From an uncultured Actinomycetes bacterium (lineage in GTDB: Bacteria; Actinomycetota; Actinomycetes; Nanopelagicales; Nanopelagicaceae), in NCBI GenBank assembly GCA_903822245.1, contig CAIJOE010000182.1, positions 1-9,083 on the forward strand: DNA of 9,083 nucleotides, given 5' to 3'. The notes below the pieces were generated by a model, which was not told the origin of the DNA, ran no database searches, and worked only from the letters and a program-made list of their open reading frames with translations. The position numbers were made by a program, and so were the translations under genes. Shown one piece after another: positions 1-7,112 of the stretch. The number at the start of each line of letters is the position of its first letter. Position 1 is the stretch's first letter.

Positions 1-25
1 ACTTCAGCTCATTAAGGAATCAGTT

Positions 26-973
26 TTACTCTCGTACTAAGTAACGCGTTGTTGCCAAGATAGCCAACAGGGCAATTGGGATTGTTAGTAATACACCCAA
101 TAAGACTTGATTTAAATCAGGACCAAGGTTTGCTAGGTCGGCAAATAACATCGAAACTGAAAGCCCTAGAGTTCCGATTAATCCAACAGCTAACAAATCA
201 TTATTTTCAATAACTCTATTTCCCGATACCCGCATAGCCACTTGGCCAAATACCCATATCCCAATCGGCTTGCCAAATAACCTAGACAAAATGAGAAGTG
301 AAATCGTCTTTAGCGCCGGACCTGCAAAATCAATTTTCCATGGCAACCAAAGCGAGGTTAAAATAAAGATTGGAACGATCAAATAATTAACAACTGGAGT
401 TAGACGCTTTACAAGCCAGGCGGATTCCTCGTGATTTAAGCAAAGACCCAGGATCACACCGATTACAGTTGGGTGAATCCCTGAGTTCCTAAATAAGAAC
501 CAGGCTGCAAGTGCGATAAAAAGCGCTGCCTTAGGAAGTTTGGGCGCTAGCAGCCAGAAGATAGCTACAAAAACCAAACTAAAAACCAGAGCCAGTAAGT
601 CAATGTGTTTGTGATAAGCGATGGCGACAACAATTATCGAACCAATATCATCGGCAATCGCCAGGGCAAGTAGGAACCCACGGATGCGTTTTGCTACTTG
701 CGTGACAAAGAGTGACAAGGCGAGTAGAGCAAGTGGGAGATCGGTGGCCATTGGAACGCCCCAGGCATTTGAATTAGAACCAAGAGATTTAGATAGTGAA
801 AAATAAAGTAGGGCTGGAATTAGCATCCCACCGAGTGCGGCAGCGAAAGGTATTAAGAAAGAAAAGCGCTTTTTAAATGACCCATCGATAAGTTCGGCCT
901 TTAATTCGATGCCGGCAAGGAAAAAGAATAAAACAAGTGGCCCAGTTGCTATGAAATCTCTTACGGAGTTCAA
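26..973 (-). CDS. nhaA: NhaA-family Na+/H+ antiporter, short N-terminus
   Basis: Inner-membrane antiporter that expels Na+ in exchange for H+. The 315-residue product aligns by eye with E. coli NhaA at a constant offset of 55: Glu23 (E. coli E78), Thr77-Asp78 (T132-D133) and the paired Asp108-Asp109 (D163-D164, the ion-binding pair). Lys235 in RLFGKPIG corresponds to K300, and GTLGLSVSM near residue 268 matches the GIGFTMS helix. The start is TTG at 971-973; an in-frame stop lies 10 codons further upstream and no ATG or GTG lies between. The protein therefore lacks the family's first ~55 residues (TM1 and the beta-hairpin), against a usual length of 380-430. The TTG overlaps the TGA stop of the acetyltransferase upstream (shared TTGA), which suggests translational coupling and makes it the last gene of the respiratory block. 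Family assignment is firm; activity without TM1 is uncertain. Confidence 0.9.
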   Translation of the reverse strand: MNSVRDFIATGPLVLFFFLAGIELKAELIDGSFKKRFSFLIPFAAALGGMLIPALLYFSLSKSLGSNSNAWGVPMATDLPLALLALSLFVTQVAKRIRGFLLALAIADDIGSIIVVAIAYHKHIDLLALVFSLVFVAIFWLLAPKLPKAALFIALAAWFLFRNSGIHPTVIGVILGLCLNHEESAWLVKRLTPVVNYLIVPIFILTSLWLPWKIDFAGPALKTISLLILSRLFGKPIGIWVFGQVAMRVSGNRVIENNDLLAVGLIGTLGLSVSMLFADLANLGPDLNQVLLGVLLTIPIALLAILATTRYLVRE

Positions 974-1446
974 CTTTTTGCAAGCCGTTCTAGAGCCGCG
1001 CCATCAACTCGCATAACGGTCCATTGATCTTGTGGGACGGCGCCAAGTGATACATAAAAATCGATAGAGGGCTTATTCCAATCTAAAACCCACCATTGGA
1101 AGCGGTGATAGCCGCGCTCCACACAAAGCTTTGCTAGATGGACAAGTAATGCTTTGCCATAACCCTTACCTCTTGCCGAGGGCTCAACAAAGAGATCCTC
1201 TAAGTACACACCATGGGTACCAGTCCAGGTTGAGAAATTGAGAAACCAAGTTGCAAATCCAACGACTTTTCCGGTGTCATCTTCAACTAAGTAACAGAAG
1301 ACTGCTGGGTTTTGGCAAAAGAAGGCTGAGTTTATTTGTTCCAAAGTTGCAACTGCTAAGTCAGGCTCTTTTTCATATACGGCAAGGTCATAAATAAGAT
1401 CAACAATTAATTGACCTTCATCAGTTCTTGCTGGACGAATAAGCAT
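970..1446 (-). CDS. GNAT acetyltransferase, diamine (SSAT-like) type
   Basis: Cytosolic acetyl-CoA-dependent N-acetyltransferase. The 158 residues resemble spermidine/spermine N1-acetyltransferase (SAT1/SAT2 family, ~170 aa) along the whole length: IRPA at the N-terminus, YLEDLFV at 81-87, and the acetyl-CoA pyrophosphate loop RGKGYG at 92-97. WNKPSIDFY at 123-131 follows, with Tyr131 in the place of SAT1's catalytic Tyr140, then the LGA turn. The substrate is probably a small polyamine or a lysine-like amine such as thialysine; this is inferred from the family and cannot be fixed from sequence. The ATG at 1446 lies 25 bp after the qcrB stop. There is no clear Shine-Dalgarno sequence, but a TAAGTT box sits 6 nt before the ATG, so it may have its own leaderless transcript as well as readthrough from qcrB. 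Its stop overlaps the TTG start of nhaA. Confidence 0.85.
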   Translation of the reverse strand: MLIRPARTDEGQLIVDLIYDLAVYEKEPDLAVATLEQINSAFFCQNPAVFCYLVEDDTGKVVGFATWFLNFSTWTGTHGVYLEDLFVEPSARGKGYGKALLVHLAKLCVERGYHRFQWWVLDWNKPSIDFYVSLGAVPQDQWTVMRVDGAALERLAKS

Positions 1447-1452
1447 TTGCCA

Positions 1453-1458
1453 AACTTA
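1453..1458 (-). promoter_or_regulatory. Candidate -10 box, leaderless start of the GNAT gene
   Basis: Read on the minus strand, TAAGTT fits the actinobacterial TANNNT -10 consensus and is followed by exactly 6 nt and the ATG at 1446. Transcription would then begin at or next to the ATG. No good -35 is visible. The box lies inside a 9-bp stem-loop at the end of qcrB. Confidence rests mainly on the same geometry at three other genes here. Confidence 0.4.
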
Positions 1459-1473
1459 CTTCAAAAGTAAGTT
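1453..1473. repeat. Perfect inverted repeat at the qcrB stop codon
   Basis: AACTTACTT and AAGTAAGTT form a perfect 9-bp stem with a 3-nt CAA loop. One arm covers the first two bases of the qcrB stop (1472-1474) and the other covers the candidate -10 box of the acetyltransferase gene. No U-tract follows on the minus strand, so it is not a standard intrinsic terminator. It could stabilise the 3' end of a qcr mRNA, attenuate readthrough, or be a protein-binding dyad. Confidence 0.6.
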
Positions 1474-3064
1474 AGTGATGTCCGCTTTCAAGTGCCTTTG
1501 CTTCAGATTCTGAAGGGGCAGAGACTTGCTCAACGTGCGCTTGGCTCATACGAGCACGAAGCTTTCCTTTGATCCCTTGCGGGTTGCGAACTCCGCGGCC
1601 ATCAGTATCTGGGACTTCAAGTGCTCTTGGCTGTTCATGCTGAGTAAGTGTGTATTTCTTCTCAGCGCTTAGTTCTTCATGAACTTCGATGAATTCACCG
1701 TGCGGCAACATAACTAGACGACCGGTTTCACGGCCGTGTAGGACGATCTCACGGTCTTTGCGCTGCAATGCCAGACAAAGTCGCTTGGTAATGATGAAGA
1801 CAATTGGTGGAACTACAAAGACACCTATGCGGGTAAACCACATGATCTGGTTAATCGTCAGATAAAAGTGGGTTGCAATTAGATCATTTCCGCCGTTGAT
1901 CAAAATAACCAACATGAAGGCAATAGACATCGCACCAAGTGCGGTGCGGTTTGGATTATTTCGAGGTCTATCTAGAAGATGATGCTCTCTCTTATCTCCA
2001 GTCATCCAGGATTCGATGAATGGATAGAGCGCCATGCCAGTGAAAAGAATTCCTGGCACGATAAGTCCTGGAATAAGAATGTTCCATGAAATAGTGTGAC
2101 CAAAAGCGTGAGTTTCTAATGGGGGAGACATTCGAACTAAACCATCTAACCAACCCATATAAAAGTCGGGTTGTGATCCAGCAGAGATTTGACCCGGTGT
2201 GTAAGGGCCATAGAGCCAGATTGGGTTGATAGAGGCAACTGCGCCAAGAAAAGCTGTAACACCAAATACGATGAAGAAAAAGCCGCCAGCTTTTGCCATG
2301 TATACCGGCATCAACGGATAACCAACAACGTTCTTCTCGGTACGCCCAGGACCTGGGTATTGAGTGTGCTTCTGATACCAAACCAACATTAGGTGGACGG
2401 TAATTAGAGCAAGGAAAATTCCGGGCAATAACAAAATATGAACCGTATATATCCGCGGGATAAAGACATGACCTGGGAAAGCGCCGCCAAAGGCAAAGAA
2501 TGCAAGATATGAACCAGCAACTGGAATTGCTTGCAAGATCGCTTCAGCGATACGAAGGCCAGTTCCAGAAAGTAGATCATCTGGGAGTGAGTAACCGAGG
2601 AAACCTTCAACAATTCCTAGGGTTACAAGTCCGACACCGATTAACCAGTTAGCTTCACGAGGTTTGCGAAAAGCGCCGGTAAAAAAGACACGCATTAAGT
2701 GCGCAATCATTGCTGCCATAAAAATCAGTGCGGCCCAGTGATGAATCTGGCGCATCAATAGTCCACCACGAACATCGAATGAGATATGAAGGGATGAAGC
2801 GTATGCAGCAGACATTTTTACGTTCGAAAGAGGCTGATATCCGCCGTTGTAAACCACTTCACGCATAGAAGGGTCAAACCAAAATGTTAGGAATGTTCCG
2901 GTAAGAAGCAAGATGATGAATGAGTACAGGGCTACTTCACCTAACATAAAGGACCAGTGGTCTGGGAATACCTTAGTTAGGTTCTTCTTCAGCCATTTGG
3001 CTGCGCCAGTACGTTCATCAACGTAATTGGCTACATTGCCTGCGATCTTCTCAGATTTTTTCAT
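1472..3064 (-). CDS. qcrB: Cytochrome bc1 complex cytochrome b subunit QcrB
   Basis: Membrane core of the menaquinol:cytochrome c reductase, carrying haems bL and bH. The 530 residues have the actinobacterial layout: about eight helices followed by a ~100-residue cytosolic tail. Likely haem ligands are His108 and His122 (RQIHHW helix) and His209 and His224 on the fourth helix. The 14 intervening residues in the second pair resemble cytochrome b6 rather than mitochondrial cytochrome b. PDFY at 299-302 is the quinol-site counterpart of PEWY, and GYSLPDDLLSGTGLR at 157-171 is a strong family signature. The ATG overlaps the qcrA stop by 4 bp (ATGA), so translation is coupled. It pairs with QcrA and QcrC and, through QcrC, delivers electrons to the aa3 oxidase containing CtaE. 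Confidence 0.97.
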   Translation of the reverse strand: MKKSEKIAGNVANYVDERTGAAKWLKKNLTKVFPDHWSFMLGEVALYSFIILLLTGTFLTFWFDPSMREVVYNGGYQPLSNVKMSAAYASSLHISFDVRGGLLMRQIHHWAALIFMAAMIAHLMRVFFTGAFRKPREANWLIGVGLVTLGIVEGFLGYSLPDDLLSGTGLRIAEAILQAIPVAGSYLAFFAFGGAFPGHVFIPRIYTVHILLLPGIFLALITVHLMLVWYQKHTQYPGPGRTEKNVVGYPLMPVYMAKAGGFFFIVFGVTAFLGAVASINPIWLYGPYTPGQISAGSQPDFYMGWLDGLVRMSPPLETHAFGHTISWNILIPGLIVPGILFTGMALYPFIESWMTGDKREHHLLDRPRNNPNRTALGAMSIAFMLVILINGGNDLIATHFYLTINQIMWFTRIGVFVVPPIVFIITKRLCLALQRKDREIVLHGRETGRLVMLPHGEFIEVHEELSAEKKYTLTQHEQPRALEVPDTDGRGVRNPQGIKGKLRARMSQAHVEQVSAPSESEAKALESGHH

Positions 3065-4053
3065 GATGAACGCTCCCAGAAGCTAGGTCCAATTGGTTCG
3101 GTAAAGCCTTGCTTAGCCACTAAATATCCTTGCTCATCTAAGGTGATTGCAAGTTGAGGAAGAGGCCGTGCGGCAGGTCCAAAGATGACCTTTGCAGCTC
3201 GAGTCACATCAAATGTTGATTGGTGGCATGGACATAAAAGATGCTTGGTTTGTTGCTCATATAAGGCAACTGCGCACCCCATGTGAGAGCAAATCTTTGA
3301 GAAAGCAATTATTCCATCATGAGTCCAAGAAAGTCTCTCGGGATTTAATTGGAAATCTTCTGGACGAAGACGAATTAAAAGCACAGCGTCGGTTCCAATA
3401 TTTTCTAGGGTGCGTTCTTCACCATTTTTTAAGGCCGGAAGAACTTGAGCAACTGATCCAACTTCTAAATCCTCAGGACGCAGTGGACGATCACCTGGGT
3501 CAGTTACCAGCCTGGTTCCCGCTTCCCACGAGTTCTTATTGAGTTGCTTCTTTGGCAGTGGGCCTAAATCACGAAGTAAAACAAGCGGTGTAAGAGCGGA
3601 AAGACCAAGTGCTAACCCAAGGGAACGCTTGATAAGTGTGCGACGACCCAGGCCGGCAACTCCGGCACGTTCTTTAACGGTATTAACAAAATCTTTACGG
3701 TCTACTTCTTCTGAACGAAATTCATGTCGCTCTGCGACAACTTCTTCATCAGGCATTAAACGCCTGGCCCATTGAACGGCGCCAAAACCAATAAACAAAA
3801 GTGCTATTGCCATACCAAGACCCAGGAATAGTTGATGCGCATCTACATCACCCATGATGGGTAGGAAGACAAACTTTCCTGGCTTAATAAAGATATAGGA
3901 CGCTATTGAGAGAACAGTTCCGCCAGCCGAGATAAGAAAGAGAATTGCTACTTGTTGCTCAGCGCGCTTTTCAGCCTTTGGATCAGTATCTGACTTGCGA
4001 TGTTGGTGGGCTGGCAGACCAGGATCTTGGAACTTAGAAATTTCGTTTGACAT
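3061..4053 (-). CDS. qcrA: Rieske iron-sulfur subunit QcrA
   Basis: Carries the [2Fe-2S] cluster that takes the first electron from menaquinol and passes it to QcrC. The cluster motifs are CSHMGC at 255-260 and CPCH at 274-277. Ligands are therefore Cys255, His257, Cys274 and His277, with Cys260-Cys276 as the expected disulfide. The 330-residue length and three N-terminal helices (about 35-56, 73-95 and 142-160) match actinobacterial QcrA. GRRTLIKR at 136-143, just before helix 3, is a twin-arginine-type motif. In Streptomyces the equivalent helix is handed to the Tat system after Sec inserts the first two, so the same dual export is likely here. The ATG at 4053 lies 3 bp after the qcrC stop, and the end overlaps qcrB. 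Confidence 0.97.
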   Translation of the reverse strand: MSNEISKFQDPGLPAHQHRKSDTDPKAEKRAEQQVAILFLISAGGTVLSIASYIFIKPGKFVFLPIMGDVDAHQLFLGLGMAIALLFIGFGAVQWARRLMPDEEVVAERHEFRSEEVDRKDFVNTVKERAGVAGLGRRTLIKRSLGLALGLSALTPLVLLRDLGPLPKKQLNKNSWEAGTRLVTDPGDRPLRPEDLEVGSVAQVLPALKNGEERTLENIGTDAVLLIRLRPEDFQLNPERLSWTHDGIIAFSKICSHMGCAVALYEQQTKHLLCPCHQSTFDVTRAAKVIFGPAARPLPQLAITLDEQGYLVAKQGFTEPIGPSFWERSS

Positions 4054-4056
4054 TAT

Positions 4057-4863
4057 TTATCTCGCCTTCGATGCTAGCCATACCGCAATACCGATAAGAA
4101 TTCCTAGTCCTAGAACCCAAGCAAGTAGTCCTTCAGTAACTGGACCAGTACGACCCAATGAGGCTCCACCAAGACTTGGCTCACTCTGCGCGGCCTTCAA
4201 CCATTTGATGATTGAAAGTTTTTCGGCTGGAGAAATTGTCTTGTCGTTAAAGATTGGCATTGATTGTGGGCCAGTGATCATGGCCTCATAAATATATTTT
4301 GCTTCCACGCCCATCAAGGTTGGTGCGTACTTACCTTGTGAAAGTGCGCCCCCTTGGCCCGCAAAGTTATGACACATTGCGCAGTTGGTGCGAAATAGCT
4401 CGCCACCTTGGGCAGTATTGCCATCTCGCTGCCAAGTAATAGCGGCTTCATTTACTGAAGCAGGTCCAGGTGCAAGTGAAGCAACATATGCGGCAAGTGC
4501 TGCACTTTGCTCAGCGTTGTAAACAGGTGGTTTGCGCATGGCTTGTTGACTCATATCAGCCATTGGCATGCGGCCTGTGCCAACTTGGAAATCGACCGAT
4601 GCGGCGCCAACTCCGATGAGTGCTGGTGCAATTTTTGAACCTTCAGCATTTAGCCCGTGGCAAGATGAACAACCACGTTCAAAAATCTGTTTTCCTTCTG
4701 AAACTTGGGTGGACATTGCACTTTGTGTCTCTGCCTTGCTGGCCGTCAGTGCGCTTGCTACCGAGAAAGTGGATCCCACTCCTAGAAGTGCTACTAGTAG
4801 TAGCGCCGGCGCAGCAAAACGGTGGCGACGGTAACTAGAGAGTTTGGCGATACCAAATTTCAT
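4057..4863 (-). CDS. qcrC: Di-haem cytochrome c subunit QcrC
   Basis: Membrane-bound cytochrome c that replaces soluble cytochrome c in Actinobacteria and wires the bc1 complex directly to the aa3 oxidase. In the 268 residues there is a positively charged N-terminus and a signal or anchor helix (about 16-40). Two haem-c sites follow, CSSCH at 65-69 and CAMCH at 161-165. Likely axial methionines are Met99 (GTGRMPM) and Met202 (GPQSMPIF), and a C-terminal transmembrane anchor spans about 244-264. The ATG at 4863 follows the ctaE stop by 18 AT-rich bases with only a weak AAAAG as a possible ribosome site, so it is probably translated from the ctaE transcript. Family, order and length all agree. 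Confidence 0.97.
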   Translation of the reverse strand: MKFGIAKLSSYRRHRFAAPALLLVALLGVGSTFSVASALTASKAETQSAMSTQVSEGKQIFERGCSSCHGLNAEGSKIAPALIGVGAASVDFQVGTGRMPMADMSQQAMRKPPVYNAEQSAALAAYVASLAPGPASVNEAAITWQRDGNTAQGGELFRTNCAMCHNFAGQGGALSQGKYAPTLMGVEAKYIYEAMITGPQSMPIFNDKTISPAEKLSIIKWLKAAQSEPSLGGASLGRTGPVTEGLLAWVLGLGILIGIAVWLASKAR

Positions 4864-4881
4864 ATTTAACTTTTAACCATT

Positions 4882-5514
4882 CTACTTAATTAGGTAAATC
4901 GCTGAGAAAAGAGCGATCCAAACGATATCTACGAAGTGCCAGTAATAGGAAACAACAATTGCGGTAGTTGCTTGATTGTGACCAAATTTTTGCGCCTTAA
5001 AGACTCGAACCATCACAATCAGGAAAGCAATAAGTCCGCCAGTCACGTGAAGTCCGTGGAAGCCGGTTGTGATGTAGAAAACTGAACCGTAAGCATTAGA
5101 TGAAAGAGAAAGTGATTCGCGAACTAGGTTGGCATACTCATAAACCTGACCACCAATAAAGAAAGATCCCATCAAGAAAGTCAGGGCAAACCATTCGCGC
5201 ATTCCCCATTTATTAAATTGAAAGATGGAACCACTGCGTCTAGCTTGAAAACGCTCGGCGGCAAATACCCCGAATTGGCAAGTTACTGAAGAGAGAACTA
5301 ACACGGTTGTATTAATTGTTGCGAACTTAACGTTAAGCATTGAAGTTGATTCAAGCCAAACCTTAGGACCTTGCACTGCGCGAGTTGTGAAATACATTGC
5401 GAACAGAGCCGCAAAGAACATCAATTCACTAGATAGCCACACGATAGTTCCCACAGCGACCGCACTTGGGCGGTTAGTACGCACTGGAAAGGAGGCTTGG
5501 GCAGCAGATGTCAT
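4882..5514 (-). CDS. ctaE: Cytochrome c oxidase subunit III CtaE
   Basis: Integral membrane subunit of the aa3-type terminal oxidase. The 210-residue product has the short five-helix actinobacterial form. VGTIVWLSSELMFFAALFA at 21-39, TGFHGLHVTGG at 140-150 and SYYWHFVDIVW at 169-179 are the subunit III signatures. I chose the ATG at 5514, giving MTSAAQAS, although the frame is open to a TTG at 5544. The ATG matches the MTSA start I recall for Mycobacterium CtaE, and a TAATCT box lies 5 nt before it. It is the first gene of the ctaE-qcrCAB cluster; subunits I and II are not in the window. Divergent from the receiver/trpD pair. Confidence 0.95.
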   Translation of the reverse strand: MTSAAQASFPVRTNRPSAVAVGTIVWLSSELMFFAALFAMYFTTRAVQGPKVWLESTSMLNVKFATINTTVLVLSSVTCQFGVFAAERFQARRSGSIFQFNKWGMREWFALTFLMGSFFIGGQVYEYANLVRESLSLSSNAYGSVFYITTGFHGLHVTGGLIAFLIVMVRVFKAQKFGHNQATTAIVVSYYWHFVDIVWIALFSAIYLIK

Positions 5515-5519
5515 GCGGG

Positions 5520-5525
5520 AGATTA
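5520..5525 (-). promoter_or_regulatory. Candidate -10 box, leaderless promoter of ctaE-qcrCAB
   Basis: TAATCT on the minus strand fits TANNNT and lies 5 nt before the ctaE ATG, with no Shine-Dalgarno sequence between. It sits in the loop of a short dyad, CGGGA-N6-TCCCG (5516-5531), with a further CCCGC at 5538-5542 that could pair with GCGGG at 5515-5519. That arrangement could let a bound protein block the promoter. No clear -35 element is seen. Confidence 0.4.
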
Positions 5526-5592
5526 TTCCCGATTTTGCCCGCAATGCAGATTCCTTGACCCTCTTGTGGCCAGCGCCTTCGGGTGAATCTGA

Positions 5593-5602
5593 TCACGCGT
5601 GA
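5593..5602. promoter_or_regulatory. 10-bp perfect palindrome in the divergent promoter region
   Basis: TCACGCGTGA is its own reverse complement. It sits 18 bp upstream of the candidate -10 box of the receiver gene, where the -35 region would be, and about 68 bp upstream of the ctaE -10. A repressor or activator site serving one or both promoters is possible. A 10-bp palindrome can also arise by chance, so this is tentative. Confidence 0.25.
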
Positions 5603-5620
5603 AGTTAGCCTTTTGATGGC

Positions 5621-5626
5621 TAGACT
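5621..5626 (+). promoter_or_regulatory. Candidate -10 box, leaderless promoter of receiver-trpD
   Basis: TAGACT fits TANNNT and is followed by 6 nt (TTGGGC) and the ATG at 5633. That spacing would put the transcription start at the A of the ATG. A 5-bp dyad, TAGCC-N7-GGCTA (5606-5622), overlaps the box. Confidence 0.45.
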
Positions 5627-5632
5627 TTGGGC

Positions 5633-6058
5633 ATGAGTCAAAGCGCCAGCGCCCCAGTAGGTGGGCTAAAGATTGCGGTTTATTCTGATAATCAGTTGGT
5701 TAGAAACTCGGTTATTCAAGCCCTTGGAACTCGAGTATCTACTTCGTTGCCAGAGCACGAGATTTTGGAATTTGCCACCGGACCAGCTCTTCGCCTTTAC
5801 CTTGATGAGGGTCGGAAAGTAGATCTATTCATTTTGGATGGGGAAGCCGTTCCTGAAGGAGGTCTTGGCATTGCCAGACAACTAAAAGATGAAGTTTTCA
5901 ATTGTCCACCGGTTCTAGCAATTGCTGGTCGCGTTCAAGATAACTGGCTCGCCTCATGGTCTAGAGCCGATGATGTAGTTTTGCATCCAATCGACCCGTT
6001 CACCCTGGCAGCAAAAGTCTCTGACTTACTGACCAAGCACAGCAGTTTGCTTTCCTAA
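5633..6058 (+). CDS. Stand-alone degenerate response-regulator receiver
   Basis: A 141-residue CheY-like receiver fold with no output domain. Hydrophobic strand KIAVYSDN at 13-20 ends in Asp19, one acidic-pocket residue. DLFILDG at 64-70 carries Asp69, the likely phospho-acceptor. The usual Thr/Ser of strand 4 is replaced by Ala (LAIAG, 95-99), and the invariant Lys of strand 5 is His118 (VVLHP, 116-120). Both residues normally drive phosphorylation-linked switching, so it may act as a pseudo-receiver or protein-protein module; this is inference. I preferred ATG 5633 over an in-frame TTG at 5627 because of the TAGACT box 6 nt upstream. trpD begins 4 bp after the stop. A receiver-like gene here is, as I recall, common in Actinobacteria, but I cannot assign its function. 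Confidence 0.8.
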   Translation: MSQSASAPVGGLKIAVYSDNQLVRNSVIQALGTRVSTSLPEHEILEFATGPALRLYLDEGRKVDLFILDGEAVPEGGLGIARQLKDEVFNCPPVLAIAGRVQDNWLASWSRADDVVLHPIDPFTLAAKVSDLLTKHSSLLS

Positions 6059-6062
6059 ATAA

Positions 6063-7112
6063 ATGGCAGATCTCTGGGAGCCACTTTTTAACCATCTTTC
6101 AGGTAAGAAAGATTTAACACCCGAGTTAGCAACTTTCGTAATGACCGAAATTCTTGAAGGCCGGGCTGATGAAGAAAACATCAAGAAATTTGCCTTACTT
6201 CTAAAAGATAAGGGCGAGAGTGCTACTGATATTTCATATCTAGTTGAAATGCTTTACAAATATGCCCTTCCAATTTCGATCTCCGAGCGCGCTGTTGATC
6301 CAGTTGGAACAGGTGGCGATGGAAAGAACACAGTCAATATCTCTACCTCTGCTGCAATAGTTACAACGGCGGCAGGTGCCAGGGTAGTTAAGCATGGATC
6401 GATTGCTGCATCTTCAAAGTCTGGTTCAGCTGATGTACTTGCCGCCCTTGGTATTGCTACCGAACTAACTGGTGAGGATGTTGAAAAATCAGTTCACAAA
6501 TATGGAATCGGTTTTCTAAAGGCAACCACTTTTCATTCCGCACTTCGTTATGCCGCTCCAGCCAGACGAGCCCTAGGTGTTCCAACGGTTTTCAATGTTT
6601 TGGGTCCACTAGCAAATCCTGCCAAACCTCAAGTGATTGCTCTTGGAGTAGCGCCACTTCCAAAGCTTGAAGTAATGGCCAAGGTAATCGCAGATCGTGG
6701 CGGGGAAGGCTTTGCATTTCGAGGTGATGATGGAATAGATGAGTTAACTCTGGCTACGACTTCTACGGTTTATGAGATTCACGACGGGCAAATGATTAAG
6801 CATTCATTTGAACCGCAAGAAATTGGAATTGAACGGGCGCCCCTTTCAGCTTTGGTCGGGGGGATTCCCCAGGTAAATGCAGAGATAATTCGTGAGGTTT
6901 TTGCTGGCAAGCCAGGTCCCATCAGAGATGCAATTGCCCTTAATGCAGCGATCACTATTGCAGCATTCAAAGCAGATTATGGAATTGGCCTGACCCAACA
7001 AATAGCTAACGCTTATGTGATGGCGCAGCAGGCCATTGATTCTGGCAAAGCCTTAGAACTTCTAGATACTTGGGGTGCTTACACGCAAGAATTGGCAGCG
7101 AGTCACAACTAA
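6063..7112 (+). CDS. trpD: Anthranilate phosphoribosyltransferase TrpD
   Basis: Second step of tryptophan synthesis: transfers phosphoribose from PRPP to anthranilate, in the cytosol. The 349 residues are of normal length. Residues 1-70 are the helical N-terminal domain. GTGGD at 82-86 and NIST at 92-95 bind PRPP, and SSKSGSADVLAALG at 117-130 is a strong family signature. Arg168-Arg169 (APARRALG) contains the anthranilate-contacting Arg, and Asp226-Glu227 (DDGIDE) is the metal site. Unusual: the conserved HGNR is H111-G-S-I, losing the Asn that in M. tuberculosis TrpD (N138) contacts anthranilate. No other trp gene is present, as is usual for this actinobacterial locus. There is no Shine-Dalgarno sequence; the ATG is 4 bp after the receiver stop, so translation is probably coupled. 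It overlaps the exonuclease stop tail to tail. Confidence 0.93.
   Translation: MADLWEPLFNHLSGKKDLTPELATFVMTEILEGRADEENIKKFALLLKDKGESATDISYLVEMLYKYALPISISERAVDPVGTGGDGKNTVNISTSAAIVTTAAGARVVKHGSIAASSKSGSADVLAALGIATELTGEDVEKSVHKYGIGFLKATTFHSALRYAAPARRALGVPTVFNVLGPLANPAKPQVIALGVAPLPKLEVMAKVIADRGGEGFAFRGDDGIDELTLATTSTVYEIHDGQMIKHSFEPQEIGIERAPLSALVGGIPQVNAEIIREVFAGKPGPIRDAIALNAAITIAAFKADYGIGLTQQIANAYVMAQQAIDSGKALELLDTWGAYTQELAASHN

Noticed and set aside
1992..2381. 129-codon open frame inside qcrB on the same strand
   Set aside because: It is a frame shadow of qcrB; the product is rich in Ser, Trp and Arg, has no recognisable domain, and qcrB is intact across it.
3192..3775. Plus-strand open frames opposite qcrA (116 and 78 codons)
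   Set aside because: Antisense to an intact Rieske gene, with low-complexity Arg/Ser-rich products and no sign of their own promoters or motifs.
5515..5544. Longer ctaE starting at TTG 5544
   Set aside because: The added ten residues do not match the family N-terminus, whereas ATG 5514 gives the expected MTSA-like start and has a -10 box close upstream.
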